Shown: positions 9,686 to 19,597, numbered from the stretch's first letter. The stretch is 64,000 nt of DNA from Verrucomicrobiaceae bacterium (GCA_028293825.1 JAQGNY010000010.1:173151-237150), one strand, 5' to 3'. Notes: generated by a model from the letters alone, not told the origin. Made by a program: numbers and translations.

Positions 9686-10402
9686 CTAAGGCGTGATAAA
9701 AACATACCCATAGCCCCACACTGTCTGTAAGTGATGTGGGTTTTCTGCATCGCGCTCGACCAGTCGCCGCAGCCGCGATATTTGCACGTCAATGCTGCGC
9801 TCAGAGGCTTTGTAATCGGGGCCATGCGCTAATTCAATCAGGCGTTCGCGTGTTAGCGGCCGATTGGCGTGACGCGCGAGCGCGCTGAGCACGGCAAATT
9901 CGCCGGATGTCAGCTCGATTTTTTTGCCCGCTCGGTACAGCGAGCAGGATGCAAAAATTAATTCGCAGTCGCCAAATTGAAATGCGGGTCGATCGAATTG
10001 CGGTGCACCGCTCGGCAGTGCACTGCGACGTCGCAGCAGCGCGTGCATACGTGCGACCAATTCTTCCGTATCGAATGGTTTACCGAGATAGTCGTCGGCG
10101 CCGATGTTGAAACCGGCGATACGATCCTGCGCACTGTTTAACGCGCTGAGAAAAATAATCGGTACATCGTCGCCGCTGTGGCGAATGCGCTGGCAAATCG
10201 TCAGACCGTCTTCGCCGTCAAACAGTCGCTCCAGCAACATGATTGACGGGCGCTCGCGGGCGAGGCGACGTTCGATATCGCGCGCGTCGGCGAAGGTGCG
10301 CACGTCGAACTGATGGGCATCGAGCTGGCGCTGCAACTGCGCGCGACAATCCGCGCTGCGATCAACAATCCACACCAATTGTCTGTGTGCAACCGTTTCC
10401 AT
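9686..10402 (-). CDS. Atypical OmpR-family response regulator lacking the phospho-acceptor Asp
   Basis: A 238-residue protein with an N-terminal receiver (about 8-125) and a C-terminal winged-helix OmpR DNA-binding domain (about 140-236, ending in TVWGYGYVF). Aligned by eye with the partner regulator at 11513, the phospho-acceptor Asp is Glu58 (LLERLFDGEDGL against LDLMLPGEDGL), and the acidic metal-binding pair is Asp14-Arg15 instead of Asp-Asp. The conserved Ser86 and Lys108 are kept, as is the whole DNA-binding domain. It is the third gene of an operon: its ATG begins one base after the kinase stop. A Glu at this site could mimic phosphorylation or make the receiver phosphorylation-independent. 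The DNA target is unknown. Confidence 0.88.
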   Translation of the reverse strand: METVAHRQLVWIVDRSADCRAQLQRQLDAHQFDVRTFADARDIERRLARERPSIMLLERLFDGEDGLTICQRIRHSGDDVPIIFLSALNSAQDRIAGFNIGADDYLGKPFDTEELVARMHALLRRRSALPSGAPQFDRPAFQFGDCELIFASCSLYRAGKKIELTSGEFAVLSALARHANRPLTRERLIELAHGPDYKASERSIDVQISRLRRLVERDAENPHHLQTVWGYGYVFITP

Positions 10403-10403
10403 T

Positions 10404-11516
10404 TTATTTCCGTGGCAACGTTAGACGGGCGATTAATCCGCCACCGGGCGCGTTGCGCAGTGTTAATTCGCCGCCATTGCGCAATGCCGCTTCGCGCGCG
10501 ATAGCTAGCCCAAGACCTACACCGCCGGTGTTTTTATTACGCGATACTTCCAGTCGTACGAATGGCTCAAATACCGAATTAATTTTATTTTCGGGAATGC
10601 CAGGGCCGTGATCGATGACTTCAATAATGACGGAGGTGGTGGAATCATTAATTGACAGTTCAGCGTGTCCTGCATATTGCACCGCGTTTGCCACTAAATT
10701 AGAAATGCAGCGGCGCAGCGATTGCGGTTGCGCAAGCAGTGGATTGGCCGAGCCGCTAACCGTTACCGCGAAGCCGCTTTCCTGCGCATCCTCGGCGATG
10801 GTTTCAACCAGTGCTTGGATATCGAGTTGATTCCAATTTTCGGTTTGCGCTTCGCCGCGCAAATAATTCAATGTAGCATCCAACATCGCTGCCATTTCAT
10901 CGATGTCGTTGTTCATTTTTTCTTTATCGAAATTGTCGGCGATATGCGTCACGCGCAAACGCATTCGCGTCAGTGGCGTGCGCAAATCGTGCGATACGGC
11001 CGCCAGAAAACGGCCGCGTTCTTCCAGCTGCGAGCGAATGCGTTCCTGCATGCGATTTAATACATGCGTCGCTTCGCGAATTTCATCGGGGCCGAACGCG
11101 GCCATCGGTGGCGTGTTGATGTTATCGCCAATTTTCGTCGCGCTATCGCGCAATTGTTGAATAGGGCGCGCAATCGTGCGCGCACCGAACCAGGCGGCGA
11201 TAGCGAGCGCCAGAAATTGCACGGTGAATCCCATAATAAAACCGGGATTCAACCAACGGTGCCGCGCCAGCGGACGCTGCTCAAATGGCGGGCCGGGTGG
11301 GCGTGGATTAAAAACAAACATATCTCTTTCACTCGGGGCTCGATTATTCATTGGCTCCGGCGCGGGCGGCGGCGCGAAATGATTGCTCGGGCCGAGCGTG
11401 AAAAAAACAACGCTGCTAATAATTTGACTGCAAATCAGCGCAATTAATATCAGTGCGAACAAGCGCGCAAAAATGGTGTTGGGAATTAGCGAAGCGGAAA
11501 GCGGCATGTGTTTCAT
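10404..11516 (-). CDS. Sensor histidine kinase (EnvZ/OmpR class)
   Basis: A 370-residue membrane kinase. Helix 1 is at about residues 14-40, followed by a short proline-rich periplasmic segment (about 41-92) that is too small for a folded sensor domain, helix 2 at about 93-112, a HAMP linker, the HisKA box AAVSHDLRTPLTRMR with phospho-accepting His176, then an HATPase domain with the N box (NLVANAVQYA) and G boxes (DHGPGIP, GVGLGLAIA). It overlaps the upstream regulator stop by four bases (ATGA) and is followed one base later by the second, atypical regulator, so one kinase is bracketed by two regulators. The signal is not deducible. Confidence 0.93.
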   Translation of the reverse strand: MKHMPLSASLIPNTIFARLFALILIALICSQIISSVVFFTLGPSNHFAPPPAPEPMNNRAPSERDMFVFNPRPPGPPFEQRPLARHRWLNPGFIMGFTVQFLALAIAAWFGARTIARPIQQLRDSATKIGDNINTPPMAAFGPDEIREATHVLNRMQERIRSQLEERGRFLAAVSHDLRTPLTRMRLRVTHIADNFDKEKMNNDIDEMAAMLDATLNYLRGEAQTENWNQLDIQALVETIAEDAQESGFAVTVSGSANPLLAQPQSLRRCISNLVANAVQYAGHAELSINDSTTSVIIEVIDHGPGIPENKINSVFEPFVRLEVSRNKNTGGVGLGLAIAREAALRNGGELTLRNAPGGGLIARLTLPRK

Positions 11517-12235
11517 CGTTTCACCTGCGCATCGAATAGATAGCCTTCACCACGAATTGTTTTTAATAGGCGCGGTGCTTTCGGATCGTCGCCGAGTTTT
11601 TGGCGTAAGCGCGACACGAGTAAATCGATACTGCGATCGAAGGCATCGCTCACTTTGCCGCGTGCTGCGTCGAGTAACTGATCGCGATTGAGCACGCGTC
11701 GTGGCCGCTCGATAAATACCCATAGCAAGCGAAACTCGGCATTGGATAGCGGCACGATTATTTTTTCCGGCGTGGTTAGTTGCCGCGAGTTGCGATTTAA
11801 TTTCCAGCCGTCAAAAAATACATCGTCAGCGGCATCAAACAGCGGCGGTTCGTCATTGCTGCCGTTTTGCACGCGTCGCAAAATGGTATTGATGCGCGCA
11901 ACCAGCTCGCGTGGATCGAATGGTTTAACGACGTAGTCATCGGCACCGAGTTCAAGACCGACAACGCGATCCGCGCTTTCGCCGCGTGCGGTCAACATGA
12001 TGATGGGGATGGCGCTGCTGGCACGCAATTCACGACACAGTGTCAGGCCGTCCTCGCCGGGCAGCATTAAATCCAAAATAATAATGTCGTAATGCTGAGC
12101 CGCGAGTTCATCGCGCATCGCGCTGCCGTCGCTGACACCGTCGGCCTGAATGCCGAAGCCAATTAAATAAGCGCTAAGCAATTCACGAATTTGAGTGTCG
12201 TCATCGACGATCAAAACACGGATGGGTTTTATCAT
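11513..12235 (-). CDS. OmpR-family response regulator
   Basis: A 240-residue transcriptional regulator with a canonical receiver (acidic Asp11-Asp12, phospho-acceptor Asp55 in ILDLMLPGEDGL, Thr/Lys switch residues in MLTARG and VVKPFD) and an OmpR winged helix ending TIRGEGYLFD. The start MIKPIRVLIVDDD at 12235 is preferred over an upstream ATG at 12277, which would add 14 atypical residues; neither has a strong ribosome site. First gene of the three-gene operon and presumably the true phospho-partner of the kinase. It is close in layout to OmpR itself, but the target genes are not known. Confidence 0.92.
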   Translation of the reverse strand: MIKPIRVLIVDDDTQIRELLSAYLIGFGIQADGVSDGSAMRDELAAQHYDIIILDLMLPGEDGLTLCRELRASSAIPIIMLTARGESADRVVGLELGADDYVVKPFDPRELVARINTILRRVQNGSNDEPPLFDAADDVFFDGWKLNRNSRQLTTPEKIIVPLSNAEFRLLWVFIERPRRVLNRDQLLDAARGKVSDAFDRSIDLLVSRLRQKLGDDPKAPRLLKTIRGEGYLFDAQVKR

Positions 12236-12558
12236 AGTGAGGATTCGACAGAACGCTGAATGGGTCGCTGGAAGCATAAAGGCAAATGAATATTGCCCGC
12301 TAACTGTATCGAGCGATTGTCCTCATTGTGTCAAAGCAGATACAAGTCAAAGCGAATGCAAACAGGCGGCAGCATTTTATTGCGCGGTTAAATAAAGAAT
12401 TCCGCGCGCGTAGGGTCAACTGGAGTGGGTCAACCGAAGAGGGGCAGTTGGAGTGGGACAGTTGGAATGAGATCGAAGTAGGAACTGATGTGTTAATTGA
12501 GCTTGCGCAGCCGAAGTAACTCGGCTGCGCTGTCTTAATGATAGATAGCGATGGTGCC
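12236..12558. other. Intergenic region between two-component operon and TonB receptor
   Basis: No credible gene. It is the promoter side of the two-component operon and the 3-prime side of the receptor gene. The only clear structure is the hairpin at 12505-12530. A 63-codon frame inside is judged spurious. Confidence 0.4.
12505..12530. terminator. Perfect 10-bp hairpin downstream of the TonB receptor gene
   Basis: GCGCAGCCGA and TCGGCTGCGC pair perfectly around a six-base loop. It lies about 30 bp beyond the receptor stop codon. There is no T-run on either side, so termination strength is uncertain. Confidence 0.55.
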
Positions 12559-14706
12559 TTAATACTTGTAGTTAACACGTAAGCCCACGGTGCGCGGTGC
12601 GCCGTAAAACGCATTGCCGCCGCCGGCGGTGGAACCCCAATAAGCGTATTCCTTGTCGCCGAGATTTTTACCGAACAGCGATACATTCCAGTGCTTGTCT
12701 ATGTCTGAGTAAGAAACGCTGCCGTCCCATAACGTGTACGAATTGGCGTGAATGTTATTGGCATCGTCGAAATACTCGTCGCCAGTGTAAGAGCCGGAAA
12801 TGCGAAATTGCAGATCGCCGATGTCGCCCAATGCCAACGAGTAGGTCGCGGAGCCTGAATAGGTTTCTTTCGGCACGCGCGAGAAGTGATCGTTTTTATC
12901 GAACAATGGATTGGGTATCACGCTGTCGTAGCTTGCGTCGGTATAGCCATAGCCAGCGGTCAGCACCAAGTTATCGGTTGCCTGCAATGCAACATCTAGT
13001 TCCAAGCCTTTGATCGTTGCGTCAGCCGCATTGAAGGTCGATTGCACTACACCGAACACGGGGTCGGAGCTAAGTACTGTGCGCTGCAAATCTTTATAGT
13101 CGTTGCGATAAATTGCGGCATTCAGGCGCAGGCGTTGATCGAACAGCGAACTCTTGTAGCCGCCCTCATAAGCGGTAACTTTCTCGGCATCGAACGGCGA
13201 CAACAAATCGTTGCCGCGCATTGAATAACCGCCGCTACGAAAACCGCGCGTGACGTTGGCATACAGCAAGTGATCGGGCGCGGGCTTGAAGGTAACGCCC
13301 ACTTTGGGTGAAAAATCTTTCCAGGTTTTGTCGTCTTTTCTCCCCAGATCGAAATCGCAGCTCGAGAGGTCGTACACGGAAACGCCGGGGCACTGCACCG
13401 CTGCGGGAATAAATTTAACGCTCTGTCCTTCTTTGGTTTCGGAGGTATAGCGGCCACCGAAGGTCAGCGTCAATTGATCGGTCAGATGTATGTCGCTTTC
13501 GCCGAACACCGCATATGAGCTTTGATCCAAATGCGCGCCGGTGACAGTGAGCGTGGCGTGATTGCTGAGATCGCGTCCTTCTTTGTAATCGAAGTTTTGC
13601 GTGAAGTAATACAGGCCAGCAGTGAAATCCCAAAACTCGGAAAACTTAGAGGCATAGCGCAATTCTTCGCTGTACTGCTCTTGTTCGTAATCGATAATTT
13701 GATTAAACAGCGGCAATGGGCGGCCATCGAAATCGGTGTTGTTGTCGACATCCACCGTGCGGTAACCGCTGATGGACGTGACGACACCGCCGAGCGTGTT
13801 CCAGTTAACTTCGAGCACCGCCGATTTTTCATCGATGGCGGAATCGCCCGGGCTATCCAGATTTAAATCGAATGGCTTGTGCGGTGGTTTGAATGTGCCG
13901 CCGGCCAGGGTCACGCCGACTGCAGCCACGGAATCGCCGCGCTGTTTGTATTGTTCGAGAATTAATGTGGCGTCGAGATCGTCGGTGATATTGAGCTTGA
14001 AGGTCGGACGCACCACGGTGATATGCGATTCGCCGAAATCTTTGCCGTCGAATTTATTGTCGTAATAACCATCGAGGCGGCGATCGAGCACCGCCACTTT
14101 TGCCGCTAATTTATCTTGAATCAGCGGGCCTTGAACGCTGATCGATGCATCGCGCCGGCCGTAATCGCCGATCACGCCTTCCAACTCGTAACCGAAATCG
14201 CCGGTCGGTCGCGCGGTGCGCACAACCACTGCACCACCGGTCACGTTGCGACCGAATAATGAACCCTGTGGGCCGCGCAGAATTTGCACAGATTCAATGT
14301 CGAAAGTATCGAGCATCGCGCCGTAATTGACGCCCCAATAAACGCCGTCTTGAAAAATGCCGACGGCGGATTCATCCGATGGTGTGGTGCCGGAAACACC
14401 CATGCCGCGAATCGTGAAATTTTGAGCGCCGACTTGCGCCGATGGTTTTAATTCGACGCCGGGCGACAGCTTGCCGAGATCGTCGAGATTGTCGGCAAAC
14501 ACCGCTTTAAATTGTTCGGTGCCAAAAGCGGTCATCGCAATCGGCGTGTCTTGCACCGCTTCGCCTTCCGCACGTTTGCGCGCCGTTACGACGACTTCTT
14601 CCATCAATGCCGATTTAGGTTTGGCCGGCTCTTGGGCTTGTGCCAGCGCCGGAACGCTCAGCAGTGTTGATGCAATGATTACGTTGGAGAGTTTATTTTT
14701 CTGCAT
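12559..14706 (-). CDS. TonB-dependent outer-membrane receptor
   Basis: A 715-residue outer-membrane transporter. A signal peptide ends at ALAQA (about residue 24), followed by a TonB box-like EEVVVTARKR and a plug domain with LRGPQGSLFGRNVTGGAVVV. The remainder is a 22-stranded barrel ending VGLRVNYKY with a terminal aromatic. The plug belongs to the CirA/FecA-like group whose members often import siderophores, cobalamin or carbohydrate or aromatic substrates; nothing here fixes the ligand. The gene is a single cistron with a 340-bp upstream region. No partner sigma/anti-sigma pair is next to it. Confidence 0.93.
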   Translation of the reverse strand: MQKNKLSNVIIASTLLSVPALAQAQEPAKPKSALMEEVVVTARKRAEGEAVQDTPIAMTAFGTEQFKAVFADNLDDLGKLSPGVELKPSAQVGAQNFTIRGMGVSGTTPSDESAVGIFQDGVYWGVNYGAMLDTFDIESVQILRGPQGSLFGRNVTGGAVVVRTARPTGDFGYELEGVIGDYGRRDASISVQGPLIQDKLAAKVAVLDRRLDGYYDNKFDGKDFGESHITVVRPTFKLNITDDLDATLILEQYKQRGDSVAAVGVTLAGGTFKPPHKPFDLNLDSPGDSAIDEKSAVLEVNWNTLGGVVTSISGYRTVDVDNNTDFDGRPLPLFNQIIDYEQEQYSEELRYASKFSEFWDFTAGLYYFTQNFDYKEGRDLSNHATLTVTGAHLDQSSYAVFGESDIHLTDQLTLTFGGRYTSETKEGQSVKFIPAAVQCPGVSVYDLSSCDFDLGRKDDKTWKDFSPKVGVTFKPAPDHLLYANVTRGFRSGGYSMRGNDLLSPFDAEKVTAYEGGYKSSLFDQRLRLNAAIYRNDYKDLQRTVLSSDPVFGVVQSTFNAADATIKGLELDVALQATDNLVLTAGYGYTDASYDSVIPNPLFDKNDHFSRVPKETYSGSATYSLALGDIGDLQFRISGSYTGDEYFDDANNIHANSYTLWDGSVSYSDIDKHWNVSLFGKNLGDKEYAYWGSTAGGGNAFYGAPRTVGLRVNYKY

Positions 14707-15047
14707 TGGGTCTACCCCGTAATTATGGTTATTGAGTGGTGTTGCGATGCCGCGTTACTAAAGTTGACACGTAAAACTAAACGTGAAATTGAGCGACGAA
14801 ATTGAATGATGTACATTTTTTTTATGGTCGAGTCATTTGATCTGCTGTCAAATAATTCGCCGCATTGATTGGGTCGTGGTTTTTGCGCGCCGCAATGCTT
14901 GCGTTAGAATTTATAGCAAGGTGCGTGTCTTATCAATCCAAGCAAAGAAGATAGCGGTGTGGCGATAGTGCAATAAGCCGCGCCATAGCTGGCAATACCG
15001 ATTTATCGATGTTTATTAATAATTTTTAATCAGTAAAAATAAGCCGA
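14707..15047. other. Intergenic region upstream of the TonB receptor
   Basis: No gene seen. It holds an inverted repeat ATTTGA-N7-TCAAAT at 14835-14853, which could be an operator for the receptor gene; I do not recognise a Fur box. The part nearer 15047 is downstream of the guanine deaminase gene. Confidence 0.4.
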
Positions 15048-16379
15048 TTACTTGTCTTTTGCATCTTGCTGCGCGGGGAAAACGCATTCGCCCGCGACGT
15101 AGGTGGCGCGTGTGCAGCGATCATCGCCCAGCATTATCAGAATAAATAACAGTTCATTAATGTCGCGCGCGTAATCGGTGCGCATTTTTAATAGCGGCGT
15201 GGCGTGCAAATCGAGCACAACCAAATCGGCGTCCATGCCCGCTTCGATACTGCCGATACGATCATCTAGATACAGCGCGTGCGCACCGCCGCGCGTCGCC
15301 AAATAAAAAGCGCGCAACGCATCGAGCTTATCGCCATGCAGTCGTGCGATTTTATAAGCTTCATTTAACGATTGCAGCGGTGAGAAACTGGTGCCCGCGC
15401 CGATGTCGCTGCCAATACCGACGCGCACTGGCCGCTCGATACGTTTAGCGTCGAATAATTTAAATAAACCGCTGCCGAGAAATAAATTCGATGTAGGGCA
15501 GTGTGCAATGGCTGATCCAGTATGGTGAAGCTGACTTAAATCATTTTCATCGATATGAATGCAGTGCGCGTACAGCGAACGCGAGCCGAGCAAATTGGCG
15601 TGTGCATAAATATCGAGATAGCTGTCGCGGTGGGGGTAAAGTTCGCGCATCCAATTTACTTCGTCTTTATTTTCGCTCAGATGCGTTTGCATAAACGTCG
15701 ACGGAAATTCGCGCCATAAATTGCCGGCTACGTCGAGCTGCGCTTCGGTGCTGGTGCCGGCGAAGCGCGGTGTGATGCAATAGTGCTGGCGTCCGTTACC
15801 GTGCCAGCGCTCGATTAAAGTTTTCGATTCGTCATAACCGCGCTGCGCAGTATCGAGCAGCGCTGCCGGCGCGTTGCGATCCATTAATACTTTGCCGGCG
15901 ATCATCAATGTGTTCAGCCGTTGCGATGCTTCAAAAAAAGCATCGACCGATTGCGGATGTACGGTGCAATACACCGCTGCGGTGGTGACGCCGTTGCGCA
16001 ATAATTCGTGCAGGAAGAAATCGGCGATACGATCCGCGTGCGCTTTATCGGCAAACTGCTGTTCAGTGATGAAGGTGTATTTTTCCAGCCACTGCAACAG
16101 TTGCTCACCAAAGGCGGCGACCATTTGCGTCTGCGGATAATGCACGTGTGTATCGATAAAACCAGCTGAGATAATACTGTTGGGGTAATGGATAATTTGC
16201 GCATCGGCGTGCGCGCTTTGTTGCACTTGCGCGAATGCACCGGCAACAATTATTTTTCCCGCTTGAATTAAAATGCCGCCATCGCTGTGATAATCAAAGC
16301 ATTCGGCGGCCGGATATAAAAACGGATCTTTGCGAAAGCTGATGGTGCTGCCGCGCAATAAGGTTTGCGATGATGTCAC
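15048..16379 (-). CDS. guaD: Guanine deaminase
   Basis: A 443-residue amidohydrolase converting guanine to xanthine and ammonia. Zn-binding residues are visible in FIDTHVHYPQ, TFMQTHLSENKDE and SLYAHCIHIDE, with the GIGSDIGAGTSF motif that carries the catalytic Asp. Length and motifs match the E. coli enzyme (439 residues). I start it at the GTG at 16379 because GGAGAG lies seven bases upstream and the alignment starts there; an ATG at 16394 would add five residues. The frame continues further upstream into the divergent GNAT gene, which is not credible. It is adjacent to a divergent GNAT gene with only about 45 bp between starts. Confidence 0.94.
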   Translation of the reverse strand: MTSSQTLLRGSTISFRKDPFLYPAAECFDYHSDGGILIQAGKIIVAGAFAQVQQSAHADAQIIHYPNSIISAGFIDTHVHYPQTQMVAAFGEQLLQWLEKYTFITEQQFADKAHADRIADFFLHELLRNGVTTAAVYCTVHPQSVDAFFEASQRLNTLMIAGKVLMDRNAPAALLDTAQRGYDESKTLIERWHGNGRQHYCITPRFAGTSTEAQLDVAGNLWREFPSTFMQTHLSENKDEVNWMRELYPHRDSYLDIYAHANLLGSRSLYAHCIHIDENDLSQLHHTGSAIAHCPTSNLFLGSGLFKLFDAKRIERPVRVGIGSDIGAGTSFSPLQSLNEAYKIARLHGDKLDALRAFYLATRGGAHALYLDDRIGSIEAGMDADLVVLDLHATPLLKMRTDYARDINELLFILIMLGDDRCTRATYVAGECVFPAQQDAKDK

Positions 16380-16424
16380 GTCGGCTCTCCGCATCAATAA
16401 AAGATATTTGAAGAGGTATTCTGA

Positions 16425-16925
16425 ATGAGTGGCGCCAATGAATCGATCACTATCGTGCGCGCGAATTACGCGGACGCCGACCATGCTGCGGCAATTATTG
16501 CGCTGCTTGACGGTTATGCGCGCGATGCCAGCGGCGGCGGTGTGCCACTGCGCGACGAAGTGAAGCGCGAGTTGGTTTCAGTGCTCGCCGGGTGCGCCAA
16601 TGCGCTGACATTGCTTGCCTACTGTAATGATGAGCCAGCGGGTTTATTGAACGCGTTTGAAACTGTTTCTACCTTTAATGCGCGGCCGTTGCTCAATATT
16701 CATGACATCGCGGTTTCAACGCAATTTCGTCGACGCGGTATCGCACGCGCTATGATGGATGCGTTAGAGCAGATTGCGCGCGAGCGTGGCTGCTGCAAAA
16801 TAACGCTGGAAGTATTGGAAGGTAATCTCGGCGCGCAAACGCTGTATCGCGAGGTTGGCTTTGCCGCGTACAGCTTGAAGGAGGCGTTCGGGCGCGCGCT
16901 GTTTTGGCAAAAGCCACTGGCGTAA
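16425..16925 (+). CDS. GNAT-family N-acetyltransferase
   Basis: A 166-residue acetyltransferase of the Gcn5-related fold. The acetyl-CoA-binding core is HDIAVSTQFRRRGIARAMMDALEQIAR (Q/RxxGxG/A-type loop) followed by CCKITLEVLEGNLGAQTLYREVGF. The N-terminal half is typical of the RimI-like small-molecule or peptide acetylators; the acceptor is unknown. It is divergent from guanine deaminase with overlapping promoter regions. Confidence 0.9.
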   Translation: MSGANESITIVRANYADADHAAAIIALLDGYARDASGGGVPLRDEVKRELVSVLAGCANALTLLAYCNDEPAGLLNAFETVSTFNARPLLNIHDIAVSTQFRRRGIARAMMDALEQIARERGCCKITLEVLEGNLGAQTLYREVGFAAYSLKEAFGRALFWQKPLA

Positions 16926-16971
16926 AACGATCAGGTAAATTGTCGCGATGGCGCGCCGAAGAGACGGTTCG

Positions 16972-16993
16972 GTAGCGGCGCAGACACCGCTAC
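16972..16993. terminator. Hairpin after the GNAT gene
   Basis: Seven-base perfect stem GTAGCGG/CCGCTAC with an eight-base loop, between the convergent GNAT and purK genes. It is followed by an AT-rich but not T-only stretch, so it is only a possible terminator. Confidence 0.4.
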
Positions 16994-17065
16994 TTATTCA
17001 GCGTTAGTTATTTATTGTTTTATTCGTCGGTAACTTGATAGTTGTTCGTTTGTAATTATCGAGAG

Positions 17066-18154
17066 CTATTCGTTAGCAGGCAGCAGCGCTTCCACTTCGC
17101 AAATGCTTTCTTCCAGCGTCTGCCGATCGGCGCAACGCAGTGTGGCGTGTCCGACCTTGCGACCGGGTTTAAACGCTTTGCCGTAATGGTGCGGGTGGCA
17201 GTTTTCTATCGCTGCCAATTGCGCTAATTCCGGCACGCTGCCGATAAAATTCACCATCGCGCTCTCGTCATTTTTTTCAGTCGAGCCCAACGGCAAACCA
17301 ACAATCGCGCGCAGATGGTTTTCGAATTGGCTGCACTGCGCGCCTTCGATGGTCCAGTGCCCGGAGTTGTGCACGCGTGGTGCGATTTCGTTAGCGGTCA
17401 AGCCGTCATCGACTTCAAAAAATTCGAACGCGAGTACGCCGACGTAATTTAATTTATCCAGCGTGCGCAATGCGTACAGTTCGGCTAATTGCTGCAGCGG
17501 ATGCGCAGTGCTCGCAATCGACAAACGCAAAATACCATCGCGATGTGTGTTGTGTACCAGCGGATAAAAACGCGTTTCACCGCCGCGGCTGCGCACCGCA
17601 ATCAACGATACTTCACCGCTGAAATTAACAAAGCCTTCAAGCAGGCATGGCACATTGCCGAGTGCGGCAAACGCGCCGATAACATCGGTGGTTGTACGCA
17701 ATACTTTTTGGCCTTTACCGTCGTAGCCGAGTTGCCGCGTTTTTAATATCGCCGGCAAACCGATATCGGCGACGGCGATTTCCAATGCGTGTTGCGATTC
17801 GATATTCGCAAATAACGCGGTCGGAATATCGAGTTCGCGAAATAGATTTTTTTCGAGCCAGCGATCGCGCGCAGTGCGCAATGCTTCCGCCGGTGGAAAC
17901 ACCGGTACGAATTGCGACAGGAATGCGATGGTATCGGCCGGTGCATTTTCAAATTCAAATGTCACCAGATCGCATTCCTCGGCGAGGATGCGCAAATGAT
18001 CGTTATCGGAATAATCGGCGCATAAATGTTCGCCGAGTTGCGCGGCGCAGGCATCCGGCGCGGGATCGAGAAATACGAACTGCATGCCGAGCGGGTGGCC
18101 GGCCAGTGCGAGCATGCGCCCGAGTTGTCCGCCGCCGATGATGCCGATTTTCAT
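17066..18154 (-). CDS. purK: 5-(carboxyamino)imidazole ribonucleotide synthase
   Basis: A 362-residue ATP-grasp enzyme that carboxylates AIR with bicarbonate and ATP to N5-CAIR in de novo purine synthesis. The start [18 protein letters not shown], the [11 protein letters not shown] motif, ATP-grasp segments ([21 protein letters not shown]) and [18 protein letters not shown] are diagnostic. The GTG or ATG start overlaps purE by four bases (ATGA), so it is the second gene of a purE-purK operon, the usual arrangement. Confidence 0.97.
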   Translation of the reverse strand: MKIGIIGGGQLGRMLALAGHPLGMQFVFLDPAPDACAAQLGEHLCADYSDNDHLRILAEECDLVTFEFENAPADTIAFLSQFVPVFPPAEALRTARDRWLEKNLFRELDIPTALFANIESQHALEIAVADIGLPAILKTRQLGYDGKGQKVLRTTTDVIGAFAALGNVPCLLEGFVNFSGEVSLIAVRSRGGETRFYPLVHNTHRDGILRLSIASTAHPLQQLAELYALRTLDKLNYVGVLAFEFFEVDDGLTANEIAPRVHNSGHWTIEGAQCSQFENHLRAIVGLPLGSTEKNDESAMVNFIGSVPELAQLAAIENCHPHHYGKAFKPGRKVGHATLRCADRQTLEESICEVEALLPANE

Positions 18155-18645
18155 GATGCGATCCGTGGGTCGGAATTATCGAGCACGCTTTGCGTTTGCT
18201 CGGCGCGATAGGTTTTTAATGCATTCGCGTATTCGGGATATTTGCCGCCGAGAATACTGGCAGCGAGCAGTGCGGCATTAATGGCGCCGGCTTTACCGAT
18301 AGCCAATGTCGCCACTGGAATGCCGGCCGGCATTTGCACGATCGACAGCAGCGAATCGACGCCGCTCAACATCGACGATTGCACCGGCACGCCGAGCACG
18401 GGCAAATGCGTTTTCGCCGCGCACATGCCGGGTAAGTGGGCCGCACCGCCGGCGCCGGCGATGATCACCTGGATACCGCGGGCTTCGGCTTGTTCGGCGT
18501 ATTGAAATAACAGATCGGGCGTGCGATGCGCTGACACCACTTTTACTTCATGGGCGATCCCCAATTTATCGAGGGTCTCCGCCGTGTATTGCAGTGTCGC
18601 CCAATCCGATTTGGAACCCATGATCACGCCTACCAGTGCGCTCAT
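18151..18645 (-). CDS. purE: N5-carboxyaminoimidazole ribonucleotide mutase
   Basis: A 164-residue class I PurE that moves the carboxyl group from N5-CAIR to C4, giving CAIR. Recognised by the start [14 protein letters not shown], the catalytic region [25 protein letters not shown] and the [21 protein letters not shown] segment. An AGGTGA ribosome site precedes the ATG. It forms an overlapping pair with purK. Confidence 0.97.
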   Translation of the reverse strand: MSALVGVIMGSKSDWATLQYTAETLDKLGIAHEVKVVSAHRTPDLLFQYAEQAEARGIQVIIAGAGGAAHLPGMCAAKTHLPVLGVPVQSSMLSGVDSLLSIVQMPAGIPVATLAIGKAGAINAALLAASILGGKYPEYANALKTYRAEQTQSVLDNSDPRIAS

Positions 18646-18840
18646 TGCCTATCACCTGTTTGAATCGTCGCGTTGTTTGTCGCGCATAGCCGCGTAAGCC
18701 GCGCCGAAAATGAACAAGCCACTTTCCCTATCGATCAGTCATCGCGATGCCGGTGGGCATTGGCTGACGATTGACGTAGAGCAGTGGCTTGAGTCGAAGG
18801 CGGTGAAGTGTAGCGATTGCGCGCGGCTTCGTCGACCGCT

Positions 18841-19515
18841 TCAGTGCGCCCGCCGCGAAGCCTTGCGCCAGTCGCCGAGCAGCATTATGGCGATGGTGAG
18901 CAATGTGCCGCACATCGCCATCGCCATGTCCTTCTGCGCGTCCCACTCGTCGCCCTGCGTACCGAGGTACGCAGTGCCGAGATCGCCGCCGAAACCCGCC
19001 GCCGCGAGCCATTCGATCACTTCGTAAATACCGGCGTGCGAGGTGATAAAAGCGCCCACTAAAAAATAGCGCCAGCCGCGGCCGTCGATATGCGGCGCGA
19101 ATAATTCCCAGAACACCGGGAACAACAGCGCGCCGTAAAGAAAATGCACAAGGCGGTCGAATGCATTGCGCTGCAGGCCGAGCAGATCGTTGAGGCGATG
19201 TCCGCTGAGCGTTTGAAACCAATCGTCGTACGGCACTTTCGCATAGGTGTAATGCGCGCCGATGGCGTGCAACAACATAAAAACCAGCAGCAGCGTGTAA
19301 GTGGTATTGGTAAAGCGCTGCCAGCGATAAGTAAAAATCAGTAGTGGAATTGCAATCGCCGGTAGCGCGTTTTCGAGCAACCAGTCGTGACGATCGAGCG
19401 GTGCAATTGCCAGCGCAATCCATGCGATTACGTAAATGGCGAGAAGTATCGGCGGAAAGGAGGCAGTTTCAGATTTTGAAGCGATGGAGTGGGGCAGTTT
19501 CGTATCTCGATTCAT
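18841..19515 (-). CDS. DUF2238 membrane protein (YjdF-like)
   Basis: A 224-residue inner-membrane protein with about six hydrophobic segments. The motifs GAHYTYAKVPYDDW, NAFDRLVHFLYGALL and TSHAGIYEVIEWLAA are those of DUF2238, named for E. coli YjdF. The conserved polar residues (His, Tyr, Asp, Glu) in membrane context suggest an active or binding site, but no function is known to me. It lies 195 bp downstream of purE on the same strand with no obvious operon partner. Confidence 0.85.
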   Translation of the reverse strand: MNRDTKLPHSIASKSETASFPPILLAIYVIAWIALAIAPLDRHDWLLENALPAIAIPLLIFTYRWQRFTNTTYTLLLVFMLLHAIGAHYTYAKVPYDDWFQTLSGHRLNDLLGLQRNAFDRLVHFLYGALLFPVFWELFAPHIDGRGWRYFLVGAFITSHAGIYEVIEWLAAAGFGGDLGTAYLGTQGDEWDAQKDMAMAMCGTLLTIAIMLLGDWRKASRRAH

Positions 19516-19597
19516 GGTGTGTTCGCGCGGTTATTGTTTTGGCGCAGCCTAACACGGCGGCTTGGTCGCTTTAGAATTTCGACGACTTCTGTCTGTA

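Noticed and set aside
12328..12519. 63-codon frame between the two-component operon and the TonB receptor
   Set aside because: No ribosome site, no similarity known, and it runs into the receptor terminator hairpin.
18728..19423. 231-codon frame overlapping the DUF2238 gene in another frame of the same strand
   Set aside because: DUF2238 motifs are only in the other frame; this one is Arg/Ser-rich noise.
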